From contig JAVBKZ010000027.1 of the NCBI GenBank assembly GCA_031553755.1, forward strand, positions 1 to 64,000: a DNA stretch of 64,000 bases, read 5' to 3'. The position numbers were made by a program, and so were the translations under genes. The DNA is from JAIRVZ01 sp031553755. GTDB taxonomy: Bacteria; Bacteroidota; Bacteroidia; Bacteroidales; Azobacteroidaceae. The notes under the pieces are model-generated. The model was not told the DNA's origin, made no database searches, and saw nothing but the letters and a program-made list of their open reading frames with translations. Positions 1 to 8,414 of this stretch are shown here, piece after piece (positions within the stretch are counted from its first letter, which is position 1; each line of letters opens with the position of its first letter).

Positions 1-231
1 GCCATAATGAATATTCTTAACAGTTCCTTTTTCGTAATTAAGGTCTTCTCTCGAAAAGGAATTTGTTGTTTTGAAATCCATAATATTTCCCAACCTCTTC
101 CTTTCCCACTTTCCTTCAAATTGAGGGAACCGTAATTTGGGGACACTCGAATTTTCAACCTTAATTATTCGCCTTTGTACTTTAGAATCATTAAGGTTTA
201 GAAATCCCCGCTTTACCTTTGCAAAAAAATA
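1..231 (-). CDS. hsdS: Type I restriction-modification specificity subunit (HsdS), N-terminal part, cut by window edge
   Basis: Read leftward, the frame from 231 to 1 encodes a segment with VPKLRFPQFEGKW (about 144-106) and later SREDLNYEKGTVKNIHYG (54-1), both typical of the start of an HsdS target-recognition domain. HsdS gives a type I restriction-modification complex its DNA specificity. The frame is open back to a TAA at 232-234, yet no ATG, GTG or TTG lies ahead of the conserved VPKLRFP block; the first in-frame ATG (79-81) falls after it. Such start-less hsdS halves next to a tyrosine recombinase are known as silent cassettes in phase-variable type I systems. The recombinase gene follows in the opposite direction and hsdR lies beyond it. 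The rest of the gene, and any hsdM, are outside the window. The family is clear; whether it is silent is inference. Confidence 0.8.
214..221 (+). promoter_or_regulatory. Candidate promoter -7 box for the recombinase gene
   Basis: TACCTTTG matches the Bacteroidota -7 consensus TAnnTTTG about 100 bases before the recombinase ATG. I see no good TTTG box at the right spacing, so this is tentative. Confidence 0.35.
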
Positions 232-260
232 TTAACCATATAGACACATAAATTCTTTTC

Positions 261-290
261 TATTGTGCTTCTATGTGCCTATGTGGTAAA
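261..290 (+). repeat. Dispersed CTATGTGCC-type repeat, copy 1
   Basis: A 30-base segment containing CTATGTGCCTATGTG recurs with a few differences at 58570-58599 and, inverted, at 11473-11502. It lies directly before the recombinase gene and creates a misleading upstream ATG at 273. Confidence 0.5.
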
Positions 291-323
291 AAATTCCATT
301 TATTAATCAATAAAAAAATCAAA

Positions 324-1250
324 ATGAACGAACAAAAAAACATTTCGGAAATCGTAAAGTTATGGAGAGAAGACAAGAAAAAATACGTCAAAAAATCGAG
401 TTACGCGGCATATATGTTGCTGATTGAAAATCATTTACTTCCTATTTTCGGCGAAAGTTCAATTATTGAAGAAGCCGATGTTCAGGATTTTGTATTGCAA
501 AAATTGGAGCAAGGACTTAGTCAGAAAACGATTAAGGACATACTGATTGTGTTGAAAATGATTCTTAAATTCGGAGACAAAAACAAGTGGATAGAACATA
601 AGCCATTCGATGTTCAATTTCCAACCGAACGGGAAAAACATCAGTTGGAAGTATTGAGCCGCTCTAATCAGAAAAAAATCATGAACTACATACAGGAACA
701 TTTTACTTTTCGGAATTTGGGCGTGTATATCTGTTTAAGTTCGGGCATACGGATTGGCGAAGTTTGTGCCCTCACTTGGGACGATATCGATGTTAATTCG
801 GGTGTTATCAGCGTGCGGCAAACCATTCAACGGATTTATACAATAGAAGACGGTATACGTAAAACAGAATTGGTACTCGACACGCCCAAAACAAAAAACT
901 CTATTCGCGACATTCCCATCAGTCGCGATTTGTTGCGAATACTAAAACCAATAAAAAAGATTGTAAACAACTCATTTTTCGTGCTTACCAACGATGCCAA
1001 GCCTACCGAACCTCGCACCTACCGATGTTATTACGAAAATTTTATGAAGGAGTTGGATATGCCAAAACTAAAATTTCACGGACTTCGTCACAGTTTTGCC
1101 ACTCGTTGTATCGAAAGCAAATGCGATTATAAAACGGTAAGTGTCTTGTTGGGGCATTCCAATATCAGTACCACGCTCAATTTGTATGTGCATCCGAACA
1201 TGGAACAGAAGAAAAAAGCGATTGAACAAATGTTTAAGACATTGAGATAA
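324..1250 (+). CDS. Tyrosine-type site-specific recombinase (phage integrase family)
   Basis: Cuts and rejoins DNA through a tyrosine nucleophile. The 308-residue protein has an N-terminal SAM-like core-binding domain (about 1-100) and a catalytic domain with Arg143 (GIRIGE), a Lys near 189, His252 and Arg255 (FHGLRH), His278 (LLGHSN) and Tyr288 (NLYVHP), the complete catalytic set. I chose the ATG at 324 because the ATG at 273 lies in a dispersed repeat and adds a leader with no family likeness. It sits between an hsdS fragment on the opposite strand and hsdR on its own strand, the usual place for an invertase that shuffles hsdS segments. It could instead be the integrase of a small island beside the tRNA gene; the hsd context favours the first role. 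Confidence 0.92.
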   Translation: MNEQKNISEIVKLWREDKKKYVKKSSYAAYMLLIENHLLPIFGESSIIEEADVQDFVLQKLEQGLSQKTIKDILIVLKMILKFGDKNKWIEHKPFDVQFPTEREKHQLEVLSRSNQKKIMNYIQEHFTFRNLGVYICLSSGIRIGEVCALTWDDIDVNSGVISVRQTIQRIYTIEDGIRKTELVLDTPKTKNSIRDIPISRDLLRILKPIKKIVNNSFFVLTNDAKPTEPRTYRCYYENFMKELDMPKLKFHGLRHSFATRCIESKCDYKTVSVLLGHSNISTTLNLYVHPNMEQKKKAIEQMFKTLR

Positions 1251-1279
1251 GATTACTAACCGTTTAACCATAATTTTCT

Positions 1280-1312
1280 AACTCTAACAGGGTTTTAAAT
1301 CCTGTTAGAGTT
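1280..1312. repeat. 33-base palindromic repeat, copy 1 (possible bidirectional terminator)
   Basis: Perfect 12-base arms, AACTCTAACAGG and its complement, surround a 9-base loop (gttttaaat). A near-identical element with the same arm length and a similar loop is at 32370-32402. Its place just after a gene suggests it may also act as a transcript-end hairpin, although no strong U tract follows. Confidence 0.75.
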
Positions 1313-1389
1313 CAACCAAAACCAAATTATATGCCAATACTAAAAAAAATACTTAATTTTGGAAACTTAAAAATCTAATTCAGACAAAT

Positions 1390-4302
1390 ATGTCCAAGCA
1401 AAGCGAACAAGTACTGGAAGACCAACTCATTTTGATTTTAGAAAAGATAGGCTATAAATATGTTGCGGTAAGCAATGAAAAAGACTTATTGGTTAATCTT
1501 AAACTTCAATTAGAAAAACACAACAACATCATGTTGTCCGATGCTGAATTTGAGCGAGTACTCAATATCTTAAACAAAGGTTCCGTATTCGAAAAGGCCA
1601 AAACGCTTCGCCAAAAACAGCATATTGTTCGTGATAACGGCGACAACCTTTATTTCGAATTTTTCAATGTCGAAAATTGGTGTCAAAATCAATATCAAGT
1701 CTGTCATCAAGTGGCGCAAGAAGGTACATACAAGAATCGCTACGATGTTACTTTGCTTATCAACGGTTTGCCTTTGGTCCAGATTGAACTCAAACGACGA
1801 GGCTTGGAACTCAAAGAAGCTTTCAATCAAATCAACCGTTATCAGCGGCATTCTTACAGTGCCAATTCAGCTTTGTTTCAATATGTGCAAATATTTGTAA
1901 TCAGTAACGGCGTAAATACCAAGTATTACGCAAACAATCGAAGACAAAGTTTTAAGCAAACCTTTTATTGGACCGATGCGAAAAACAACCGTCAAACCAA
2001 TATTCTGAATGACTTCGCTTTCTCTTTTTTAGATCCTTGCCATATCAGTAAAATGATATGTAAATACATTGTGCTGAACGAAACTTTCAAAATTCCGATG
2101 ATACTGCGTCCATATCAGTTTTATGCCGTTGAGGCATTGATTGAGCGTGTAAAAAATTCGACCAAAAACGGTTATATTTGGCACACCACCGGTTCGGGAA
2201 AAACACTCACCAGCTTCAAAACAAGTCAAATCCTGATGGAAATGCCGCAGGTGCACAAAGTTGTTTTCGTGGTGGACAGAAAAGATTTGGATTTCCAAAC
2301 CACCAAAGAATTCAACAGCTTTCAGGAAGGTTCTATCGATGGTACCGACAACACCAATAATCTCGTGAAGCAGTTTACAGGCGATTATGTAAACAAAAAA
2401 GGCGAATCTCAAAATTCGAAATTGATTGTTACCACTATCCAAAAGCTCAATACTGCTATCAGCCGAATGAAGTATGAAAAGAAAATGGCGGATTTGAAAT
2501 ACAAACGTGTTATTTTTATTTTCGACGAATGTCATCGAAGTCAGTTTGGCGAAACCCATAAACGCATTAAAGAGTATTTTCAGAAAGCTCAAATGTTCGG
2601 ATTTACCGGTACTCCGATTTTTAACGATAACTCGAACAAAAACGAATTAGGTAAGCGAACTACCAAAGATCTTTTTGAAGAATGTTTACATAAATATGTA
2701 ATTACTGATGCCATCAAAGATGAAAATGTATTGAAATTTTCGGTTGAATATGTTGGTAAATACAAACGGAAAGATTCTGCTACGGAAATCGATATCGAAG
2801 TGGAAGATATTGATACCCAAGAATTGATGGAAGATAAAAAACGATTGGAGAAAATTGTAGATTATATTATTGCCAACCACAATCGAAAAGCGCACAATCG
2901 GGAATTTTCGGCTATGTTTTGTGTAGATAGTGTCAAATCGTTGATTAAGTATTACGATATTTTTAAGCAAAAAAAATTGGCAGGTGAACACAATTTGAAT
3001 ATTGCTACCATTTTCAGCTATGCCGCCAACGAAGACGACGCTGATGCCAACGGTTCGTTGCCTGAAGAAGTTTCTGTTGTAGAAGAACCCCGCGCATTGT
3101 ACGGTTTACAAGCTCATAGCCGCGAAAAATTGGACCAATATATCGAAGATTACAACCTTTTGTACGGAACAAAATATTCAACCAAAACCAGCGAAGATTT
3201 TTATGGTTATTACAATGACATTTCAAAAAAGCTGAAAGACCGCGAACGCCAACCCGAAAACGAAGAACATCGTATCGATATTGTATTAGTTGTCAATATG
3301 TTTCTGACAGGTTTTGATGCAAAAAAAGTAAATACACTTTACGTAGATAAAAATTTGAAGTATCATGGATTAATTCAGGCATACAGCCGAACCAACCGCA
3401 TTTTGAACGAAACCAAATCGCAAGGAAATATTGTTGTTTTCCGAAATTTGAAAAATAGGACAGACGAGGCTATTACACTGTTCAGCAACAAAGAAGCTAT
3501 TGAGGTTATCATCATGGAATCTTACGAATATTATGTTACCAAATTTAACAAAGCCTTTGAAAAATTAGTTGAAATTACCCCAACAACCGATGCTGTAAAT
3601 GCTCTCGAAACCGAAGATGACGAGCTTAATTTCATCAAAGCATTTCGCGATCTGATACGGATAAAAAACATTCTCACTTCGTTTTCAACTTTCACATGGG
3701 ATGACCTGAAAATGGACGAACAACTTTTTGAGGATTTTAAAAGCAAATACCTCGATTTGTACGAAAAAGTAAAGCATAATCATCAAAAAGAGAAAGTATC
3801 TATTTTAGAAGATGTTGATTTTGAACTGGAACTGATACACCGCGACGAAATCAATGTGGCATATATCATTCAACTATTAATCAAACTGAAATCGCAAACA
3901 CAAAAAGATACTTCCAATGCTGAAAAAGAGATATTTAACTTGCTCAACACCGAAGCAACACTAAGAAGTAAACGCGAATTGATAGAGAAATTCATCTTGG
4001 AAAACCTGCCAACCATCAAAGATTCAGACGAAATTATCCCGGCTTTCGAACAATTTTGGAGCGAAGAACAACAAAAGGAATTCGCCAAAATCGTTGAGGA
4101 AGAAAAACTCTCATCCGAAAAAGCAGAGAAGTTAATCGAAGAATATCTGTTTGCCGAACGAGAACCTTTACGCGACGAAGTATTGGAGCTCATCGAAGGC
4201 GAAAAACCAAGCCTGTTGCAACGCAAACAAACAGGCGACCGTATCCTGAAACAGATTGTTTCTTTTGTCGAAACTTTTATGAATGGGATGGGGTTGGGAT
4301 AA
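1390..4302 (+). CDS. hsdR: Type I restriction enzyme R subunit (HsdR)
   Basis: ATP-driven DNA translocase and endonuclease subunit of a type I restriction-modification complex, cutting unmethylated foreign DNA far from the recognition site. The 970-residue chain has the N-terminal PD-(D/E)XK nuclease (Asp119, then QIELK with Glu133 and Lys135), a Walker A loop TTGSGKT (266-272), a DECH box (379-382), later helicase motifs such as MFLTGFDAK and QAYSRTNR, and a C-terminal helical region. Length and domain order are normal and the reading frame is intact. It lies 139 bases after the recombinase, separated by a palindromic repeat. The methyltransferase and working specificity genes are expected left of the window. 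Confidence 0.96.
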   Translation: MSKQSEQVLEDQLILILEKIGYKYVAVSNEKDLLVNLKLQLEKHNNIMLSDAEFERVLNILNKGSVFEKAKTLRQKQHIVRDNGDNLYFEFFNVENWCQNQYQVCHQVAQEGTYKNRYDVTLLINGLPLVQIELKRRGLELKEAFNQINRYQRHSYSANSALFQYVQIFVISNGVNTKYYANNRRQSFKQTFYWTDAKNNRQTNILNDFAFSFLDPCHISKMICKYIVLNETFKIPMILRPYQFYAVEALIERVKNSTKNGYIWHTTGSGKTLTSFKTSQILMEMPQVHKVVFVVDRKDLDFQTTKEFNSFQEGSIDGTDNTNNLVKQFTGDYVNKKGESQNSKLIVTTIQKLNTAISRMKYEKKMADLKYKRVIFIFDECHRSQFGETHKRIKEYFQKAQMFGFTGTPIFNDNSNKNELGKRTTKDLFEECLHKYVITDAIKDENVLKFSVEYVGKYKRKDSATEIDIEVEDIDTQELMEDKKRLEKIVDYIIANHNRKAHNREFSAMFCVDSVKSLIKYYDIFKQKKLAGEHNLNIATIFSYAANEDDADANGSLPEEVSVVEEPRALYGLQAHSREKLDQYIEDYNLLYGTKYSTKTSEDFYGYYNDISKKLKDRERQPENEEHRIDIVLVVNMFLTGFDAKKVNTLYVDKNLKYHGLIQAYSRTNRILNETKSQGNIVVFRNLKNRTDEAITLFSNKEAIEVIIMESYEYYVTKFNKAFEKLVEITPTTDAVNALETEDDELNFIKAFRDLIRIKNILTSFSTFTWDDLKMDEQLFEDFKSKYLDLYEKVKHNHQKEKVSILEDVDFELELIHRDEINVAYIIQLLIKLKSQTQKDTSNAEKEIFNLLNTEATLRSKRELIEKFILENLPTIKDSDEIIPAFEQFWSEEQQKEFAKIVEEEKLSSEKAEKLIEEYLFAEREPLRDEVLELIEGEKPSLLQRKQTGDRILKQIVSFVETFMNGMGLG

Positions 4303-4306
4303 GTAA

Positions 4307-4549
4307 AATAACTTCCCCTTTATTGTAAAAATCGACAATAAAAATATTATCCTTAAAAACACCAATCATCAACTTTTAGCAGGAATATTTAGCATTAATT
4401 CTATTACCGGACAAGTTTTGTATGACAACCCAATAAAAAAAGTTATTGAACATCAATTTAGTATGAACTTACCTCAAGGAGTTTATATTCTCCGTTTTAA
4501 GCCTGAATTTCAGTCAATTATTTATTCAACAAAAATTATTGTTTCATAA
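4307..4549 (+). pseudogene. Orphan T9SS C-terminal sorting-domain remnant
   Basis: The frame ending at TAA 4547-4549 encodes about 75 residues resembling a type A T9SS sorting domain: a SINSITGQVLYDN strand pair, LPQGVYILRF, and a terminal STKIIVS. These domains direct cargo through the type IX system to the cell surface. The frame opens right after a stop (4304-4306) and has no ATG before the domain core, so only the 3' end of a cargo gene is left. It probably marks a deletion or insertion junction at the end of the restriction island. Identification rests on motif likeness only. Confidence 0.65.
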
Positions 4550-4669
4550 GCCGATCGAAGTTACAATAACATGGTCGTACAATAATATACCTATTGCTTC
4601 ACATGCGTTTATTATAGTGGCATAAAACAGAAAAAGCAGCCACATTTCCGTAACTACTTTATAATCAAG

Positions 4670-4742
4670 AGCCGCAAGCCGGACTCGAACCGGCGACCTA
4701 TTCATTACGAATGAATTGCTCTACCAACTGAGCCATTGCGGC
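4670..4742 (-). tRNA. tRNA-Thr (anticodon CGU)
   Basis: Read from 4742 to 4670, the sequence folds as a full cloverleaf: acceptor stem GCCGCAA/TTGCGGC, D-arm GCTC/GAGC, anticodon stem ATTCA/TGAAT with loop TTCGTAA, and T-arm GCCGG/CCGGC around TTCGAGT. The anticodon CGT decodes ACG (threonine). CCA is not encoded. Its 3' end faces the hsd region, the orientation used by many integrating elements. Confidence 0.96.
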
Positions 4743-4762
4743 TTACATTTAAAAACCGAGGG

Positions 4763-4770
4763 CAAATATA
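4763..4770 (-). promoter_or_regulatory. Candidate promoter -7 box for tRNA-Thr
   Basis: On the minus strand this reads TATATTTG, matching TAnnTTTG, about 20 bases before the mature tRNA 5' end. The upstream -33 region is T-rich without a clear TTTG. Confidence 0.45.
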
Positions 4771-4788
4771 TGAATTTTTTGAAAAAAA

Positions 4789-5085
4789 TCAGTCTTTGGA
4801 AACATATAAAGATAATCTGTTTTTTAATTCCTTGATTTCATCACGCATCATTTCTATTTTAGCCAGCAGTTGGTTGATAACATCTATTCCTTCAATGTTG
4901 ATAGACAGGTCGTAATACATTCGCGCGAATTTTTCCAAATCACGCAATTGTGATTCATGGAAATATCTTTCATTTTCAATAATATCAATCTCTATCAAAC
5001 CAACTTCTTCAAGCAATAAAACGAAAGATGGTTCTATACGGGCTTCGCGACAATATTCGCTGATGATGATTAATCCGGAATTCAT
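4789..5085 (-). CDS. cbpM: CbpM-like chaperone modulator (MerR-type fold)
   Basis: A 98-residue protein of the CbpM/MerR_2 type. In Escherichia coli CbpM binds the J-domain of the DnaJ homologue CbpA and inhibits both its co-chaperone and DNA-binding activities. The N-terminal half (ISEYCREARIEPSFVLLLEEVGLI) looks like the winged-helix part, followed by YFHESQLRDLEKFARMYYDL and a helical C-terminal tail. Its start overlaps the end of the cbpA gene by four bases, which fits translational coupling and supports the assignment. Confidence 0.85.
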   Translation of the reverse strand: MNSGLIIISEYCREARIEPSFVLLLEEVGLIEIDIIENERYFHESQLRDLEKFARMYYDLSINIEGIDVINQLLAKIEMMRDEIKELKNRLSLYVSKD

Positions 5086-5987
5086 GAGTTTTGAGTTTTA
5101 AGTAGTTCTTCGAATAAAGTCTTCTGTTTTTCCGTTAATCCGGTAGGAATTTGAATTTCAAAAGTAACTATCAAGTCTCCGGATTGTCCTTCTTTTTTAT
5201 ATAAAGGAAACCCTTTTCCTTTGAGGCGTATTTTTGTCCCGTTTTGTGTTTCAGGTTTTATTTTTACTTTAACCTGTTCGTTGAGAGTCTTAATAGTTTG
5301 TTCTCCTCCCAAAACAGCCGTGTAAAGATTGAGTGGCGAAGTTACATATAAGTCGTCTCCCAAGCGTTTGAACATCGAATCGTTTTTGATAACAAAAGTG
5401 ATATAAAGATCACCGTTAAGCCCTCCATTAATCCCTTGTCCGCCTTGCCCATTAATTTTGATTATTTGCCCGTTAGCCACACCCGCCGGTATCGTAATCC
5501 GGATGTTATTTCCGTTTACATTCAATGTTTGCTTATGAGTTTGAGCGGCATCACGTAGATTTAAATGTAATTCGGCATTAAAATCCTGTCCACGGAAATT
5601 TCCGGAACTTCTTCTTTCCTTTCCGGTATGATGCCCGAAAAGATTTTCAAAAAAATCAGAAAATTCTCCGGCGTCGCTGTAAGTGAAGTCTTGCCAACCT
5701 GTAGCGGACGAAAATCCACCTTGTCGCGGTTGTTGTTTTTTGGCTTTCTCAAAATCATCCGCGTGCGACCAATGCTCGCCATATTCATCATATTTTTTTC
5801 GTTTTTCGGAATCACTTAATACTTCGTTGGCTTCGTTGATCTGTTGGAATTTTTTATGAGCTTCCGTATCGTTCGGATTTACATCCGGGTGGTACTTCCG
5901 GGCTAATTTCCGGTAAGCCTTTTTTATTTCTTCGGAAGAAGCTTTTTTATCCACTCCGAGAATTTGATAGTAATCGATGAAAGCCAT
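5082..5987 (-). CDS. cbpA: CbpA-type DnaJ co-chaperone
   Basis: A 301-residue J-domain protein expected to stimulate DnaK ATPase. The J-domain occupies about residues 4-68 with the HPD motif at 33-35; a Gly/Phe-containing linker follows, then the two-part DnaJ C-terminal substrate-binding region (from about 130). The zinc-finger CxxCxGxG repeats of true DnaJ are absent, which with the size marks the CbpA type. It lies in a tight minus-strand run: 30 bases after the methyltransferase gene and overlapping the modulator gene by four bases. Confidence 0.92.
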   Translation of the reverse strand: MAFIDYYQILGVDKKASSEEIKKAYRKLARKYHPDVNPNDTEAHKKFQQINEANEVLSDSEKRKKYDEYGEHWSHADDFEKAKKQQPRQGGFSSATGWQDFTYSDAGEFSDFFENLFGHHTGKERRSSGNFRGQDFNAELHLNLRDAAQTHKQTLNVNGNNIRITIPAGVANGQIIKINGQGGQGINGGLNGDLYITFVIKNDSMFKRLGDDLYVTSPLNLYTAVLGGEQTIKTLNEQVKVKIKPETQNGTKIRLKGKGFPLYKKEGQSGDLIVTFEIQIPTGLTEKQKTLFEELLKTQNS

Positions 5988-6017
5988 GAATTATTAAGAA
6001 AAAGTGAAATTAGTTTT

Positions 6018-6923
6018 TCATTCAGTACTCATTCTGCAAAACACACTTAAAGGTAGATTTTTACCTCCTTTATCTGTTAAAAACAATTCTCCTGAAAATA
6101 AGTTCCGGGATTGAGGAAAATAATCACGAACCAGATTTTCCGCGATCAGGGATGAAAATCCCATCGAATAAAGATTAAGTATACAAAAAAAATGCTGCTT
6201 GTCAGATATTTCCCCGCAGGCTTCCATCAACTCGGCGATATTGTCTTCCAAAATCCATTTTTCGCCATCAGGCCCTCTTCCGTAGGCCGGAGGATCCAGA
6301 ATAATTCCATGATATATTTTTTCGCGTTTGGCTTCACGTTTCACAAATTTCAACGCGTCTTCCAGCACCCAACGGATGTCTTTCAAGTTCGAAACTTCCA
6401 TATTTTCACGCGACCAATTGAGTACTTGTTTTACCGAATCTACATGCGTCACATCTGCTCCGGCGCTTTTCGCGGCTAATGAAGCGCCTCCTGTGTAAGC
6501 GAATAAATTCAAAACTTTAGGAGTTTCGACCGGCATTCCGGAAACTGTATCGTAGATAAAATCCCAATTACTTGCTTGTTCGGGAAATATGCCAACATGT
6601 TTAAATGCGGTTAATCCGAGCCGGAAACGAAGATTCATTCCTTTGTATTTATACGAAACAAACCATTGTTGAGGCATATTGGGTTTCAAAATCCATTCTC
6701 CGCGTTCACTTCCGTCATTAATCGTATTTTTACTTTTTTCTTTTTTAAAGAATGCATCGGCACGATTTTCCCATTCTTTCTCTTTCAACGATTTTTTCCA
6801 AACAGCTTGCGGTTCAGGACGCCGGATTGTATATTTCCCAAATTGTTCTAATTTTTCATAACATCCGGAATCAATCAGTTGATAATCAAGGAAATTTTGA
6901 GGATTAAGAAGTTGTATATTCAT
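6018..6923 (-). CDS. SAM-dependent methyltransferase, RlmI/RlmK-like
   Basis: A 301-residue class I methyltransferase. The S-adenosylmethionine loop is LNLFAYTGGAS (about 138-148) followed by the acidic end of the next strand (HVDSV), and the base-contacting motif DPPAYG is at 210-215, as in enzymes that methylate cytosine or guanine in 23S rRNA. No PUA domain precedes the catalytic domain, unlike E. coli RlmI. The target is therefore likely RNA but unproven. It lies between the PAP2 phosphatase and cbpA genes with short gaps, probably one transcript. Confidence 0.85.
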   Translation of the reverse strand: MNIQLLNPQNFLDYQLIDSGCYEKLEQFGKYTIRRPEPQAVWKKSLKEKEWENRADAFFKKEKSKNTINDGSERGEWILKPNMPQQWFVSYKYKGMNLRFRLGLTAFKHVGIFPEQASNWDFIYDTVSGMPVETPKVLNLFAYTGGASLAAKSAGADVTHVDSVKQVLNWSRENMEVSNLKDIRWVLEDALKFVKREAKREKIYHGIILDPPAYGRGPDGEKWILEDNIAELMEACGEISDKQHFFCILNLYSMGFSSLIAENLVRDYFPQSRNLFSGELFLTDKGGKNLPLSVFCRMSTE

Positions 6924-6947
6924 TACTTGTAAATATTTTAATCGGGT

Positions 6948-7700
6948 TCAAAATCTTGCGGAAATACTCAATCCGAAACCGGTACTTGAAGCATAAGGAA
7001 GTATGATCGCCTGATCAAATCTTGTTCCGGAGTAAAATTTTCTTATTTCGGGATAAAGCCAATAAGCGGCTTTCGTTCCCAATATCCCGATTCCGGCGCC
7101 TGTTAACACATCCGACAGCCAATGGCGATTATTATAAATTCTTAAAAAACCGGTACAAGTCGCGATGCCATAACCCGCTATGCCATACCAAATTGATTTA
7201 TCGACGTATTCCTGCCTCATAAATTCAGCGCCCATAAAAGCAATCGCGGTGTGCATGGATGGGAAAGAATCTTCTCCGTCTCCGTCGGGACGTTCGACTT
7301 TGGTAACTTCTTTCAATAAAAAAACAGGAGCAGTAACAAAAACCGCTGACGTTCCCAATATAACCGATCGATCTATAAAATTATGTTTCCCCCTGTCTCC
7401 ACACCAATTTAACACATAAACCGAAGCGGGAGCGACAAAAGGGAGTAAATCATCGACAGAGGTATTCCAATCATGTTTTTCGACTTCTTTTCTTATTTTT
7501 TTATCCAATTGATGGTTGTCGACCGCGATTTCGTAAACACCTAAACCTATCAATGAGGCGGGAACAATCAACTGGGCAGGAGAAAATTTCAAACCGGAAG
7601 TAGTTTCGGGAAATTTTTTAATTTGTAAAACCGAATCATTCTCTGTTTGTGCATGCAACAAAACCGGAATAAAAAATAATACCAACAATATTTTTTTCAT
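6948..7700 (-). CDS. Exported PAP2-family phosphatase
   Basis: A 250-residue phosphatidic-acid-phosphatase-type enzyme, probably acting on lipid phosphates such as undecaprenyl pyrophosphate or lipid A phosphates. A signal peptide (residues 1-17, ending LLHAQ) directs export. All three PAP2 motifs are present: Lys130 with RP at 137-138, PSMH at 147-150, and Arg187-x5-His193-x3-Asp197. The C-terminal part resembles Bacteroidota PAP2 proteins with an outer-membrane-like tail. It probably begins a minus-strand operon continuing to cbpM. The exact substrate cannot be told from sequence. Confidence 0.88.
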   Translation of the reverse strand: MKKILLVLFFIPVLLHAQTENDSVLQIKKFPETTSGLKFSPAQLIVPASLIGLGVYEIAVDNHQLDKKIRKEVEKHDWNTSVDDLLPFVAPASVYVLNWCGDRGKHNFIDRSVILGTSAVFVTAPVFLLKEVTKVERPDGDGEDSFPSMHTAIAFMGAEFMRQEYVDKSIWYGIAGYGIATCTGFLRIYNNRHWLSDVLTGAGIGILGTKAAYWLYPEIRKFYSGTRFDQAIILPYASSTGFGLSISARF

Positions 7701-7742
7701 TTTATGATTTATATATAGAATTCGTCTCTACTTTTTATTAAA

Positions 7743-7823
7743 CACGGAGTAGAAGGAGTTTATTTCACGGAATACCCCTTTACTATATATTAGATTCGAC
7801 TCTGTGAATAATTACTCCGTGCA
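7743..7823. repeat. ACGGAGT-type dispersed repeat with inverted ends
   Basis: CACGGAGT (7743-7750) is answered by ACTCCGTG (7814-7821). The right part, read on the minus strand as ACGGAGTAATTATTCACAGA, closely matches 52713-52732; a looser relative lies near 11428-11485. It fills most of the gap between the PAP2 and dgkA genes. Confidence 0.5.
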
Positions 7824-7903
7824 ACTCAGTGTTTAAAATCTATCATTTTATATCTTTTGTAAAAAGTCAAGATGACTTATAATTAAATTCTTGAAACCTG
7901 AAA

Positions 7904-8287
7904 TTATATAAATCTTATAATATAAGGTATAAAAATAATACATCCTATAACAACAGAAATAATCGCGCATAACAACACTGCCGCCGCCGCCACATCTTTT
8001 ATTTTTTTTATCAATGGATGATATTCGGGAGAAATCATGTCGCAAATATATTCTATCGAAGTATTTAAAGCTTCCACAGATAAAATCATCGCTATCAAAA
8101 ACAGAACGGCTATCCATTCATGCGGTTTAACTTCGAAAAAAAAACAGCAAACCAAAGCTATAAAAGACGCGAATATATGAAACCTGAAGTTGCGTTGTGA
8201 GCAAAATAATTCTTTTAAACCTTGAAAAGCGACAATAAAACTTCGCAGTTGAGATATTTTTTGCGGTGATATTTTATTTTTTTTCAT
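7904..8287 (-). CDS. dgkA: Diacylglycerol kinase family protein (DgkA-type; possibly undecaprenol kinase)
   Basis: A small integral-membrane kinase of 127 residues that phosphorylates diacylglycerol or, in many bacteria, undecaprenol. It has three hydrophobic segments (about 36-51, 57-71 and 100-124) and the catalytic stretch VEALNTSIE with Glu72, Asn75 and Glu79, followed by KIKDVAAAAVLL. I start it at the ATG at 8287; an ATG 24 bases upstream adds residues lacking family likeness. It sits downstream of a strong promoter and a terminator-like hairpin (8331-8360), so its expression may depend on read-through. Confidence 0.9.
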   Translation of the reverse strand: MKKNKISPQKISQLRSFIVAFQGLKELFCSQRNFRFHIFASFIALVCCFFFEVKPHEWIAVLFLIAMILSVEALNTSIEYICDMISPEYHPLIKKIKDVAAAAVLLCAIISVVIGCIIFIPYIIRFI

Positions 8288-8330
8288 TACTACGGAAAAT
8301 TTATACCACAAATGTAGATGATAAATTTTA

Positions 8331-8360
8331 AAAAGAAAAAGGGAATTCTCACGAACTCCC
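8331..8360 (-). terminator. Rho-independent terminator or attenuator before dgkA
   Basis: On the minus strand GGGAGTT and AATTCCC form a 7-base stem with one mismatch around a 6-base loop, followed immediately by a TTTTTCTTTT tract (8340-8331). It closes the short transcription unit started by the promoter at 8415-8445 and precedes the dgkA start by about 43 bases. Confidence 0.75.
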
Positions 8361-8408
8361 TAATCCAATCTTTGTTAACCTTAAATCTAATACTATTATG
8401 AAAAAACC
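8331..8408 (-). ncRNA. Candidate small RNA (about 75 nt) or attenuated dgkA leader
   Basis: A full promoter (8415-8445) is followed within 80 bases by an intrinsic terminator on the same strand, with no open reading frame between. The transcript would contain ATTAGATTTAAGGTTAACAA and end in the hairpin at 8331-8360. This is the layout of a free-standing small RNA. Because dgkA begins 43 bases beyond the terminator in the same direction, it could equally be a 5' leader controlled by termination. I do not recognise a named RNA family with confidence. Confidence 0.6.
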
Positions 8409-8414
8409 ACGATG

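Noticed and set aside
273..323. Upstream start of the recombinase
   Set aside because: It lies in a dispersed repeat and adds residues without family likeness.
7848..8117. An 89-codon minus-strand frame overlapping dgkA
   Set aside because: It overlaps the well-supported dgkA in another frame and has no family likeness.
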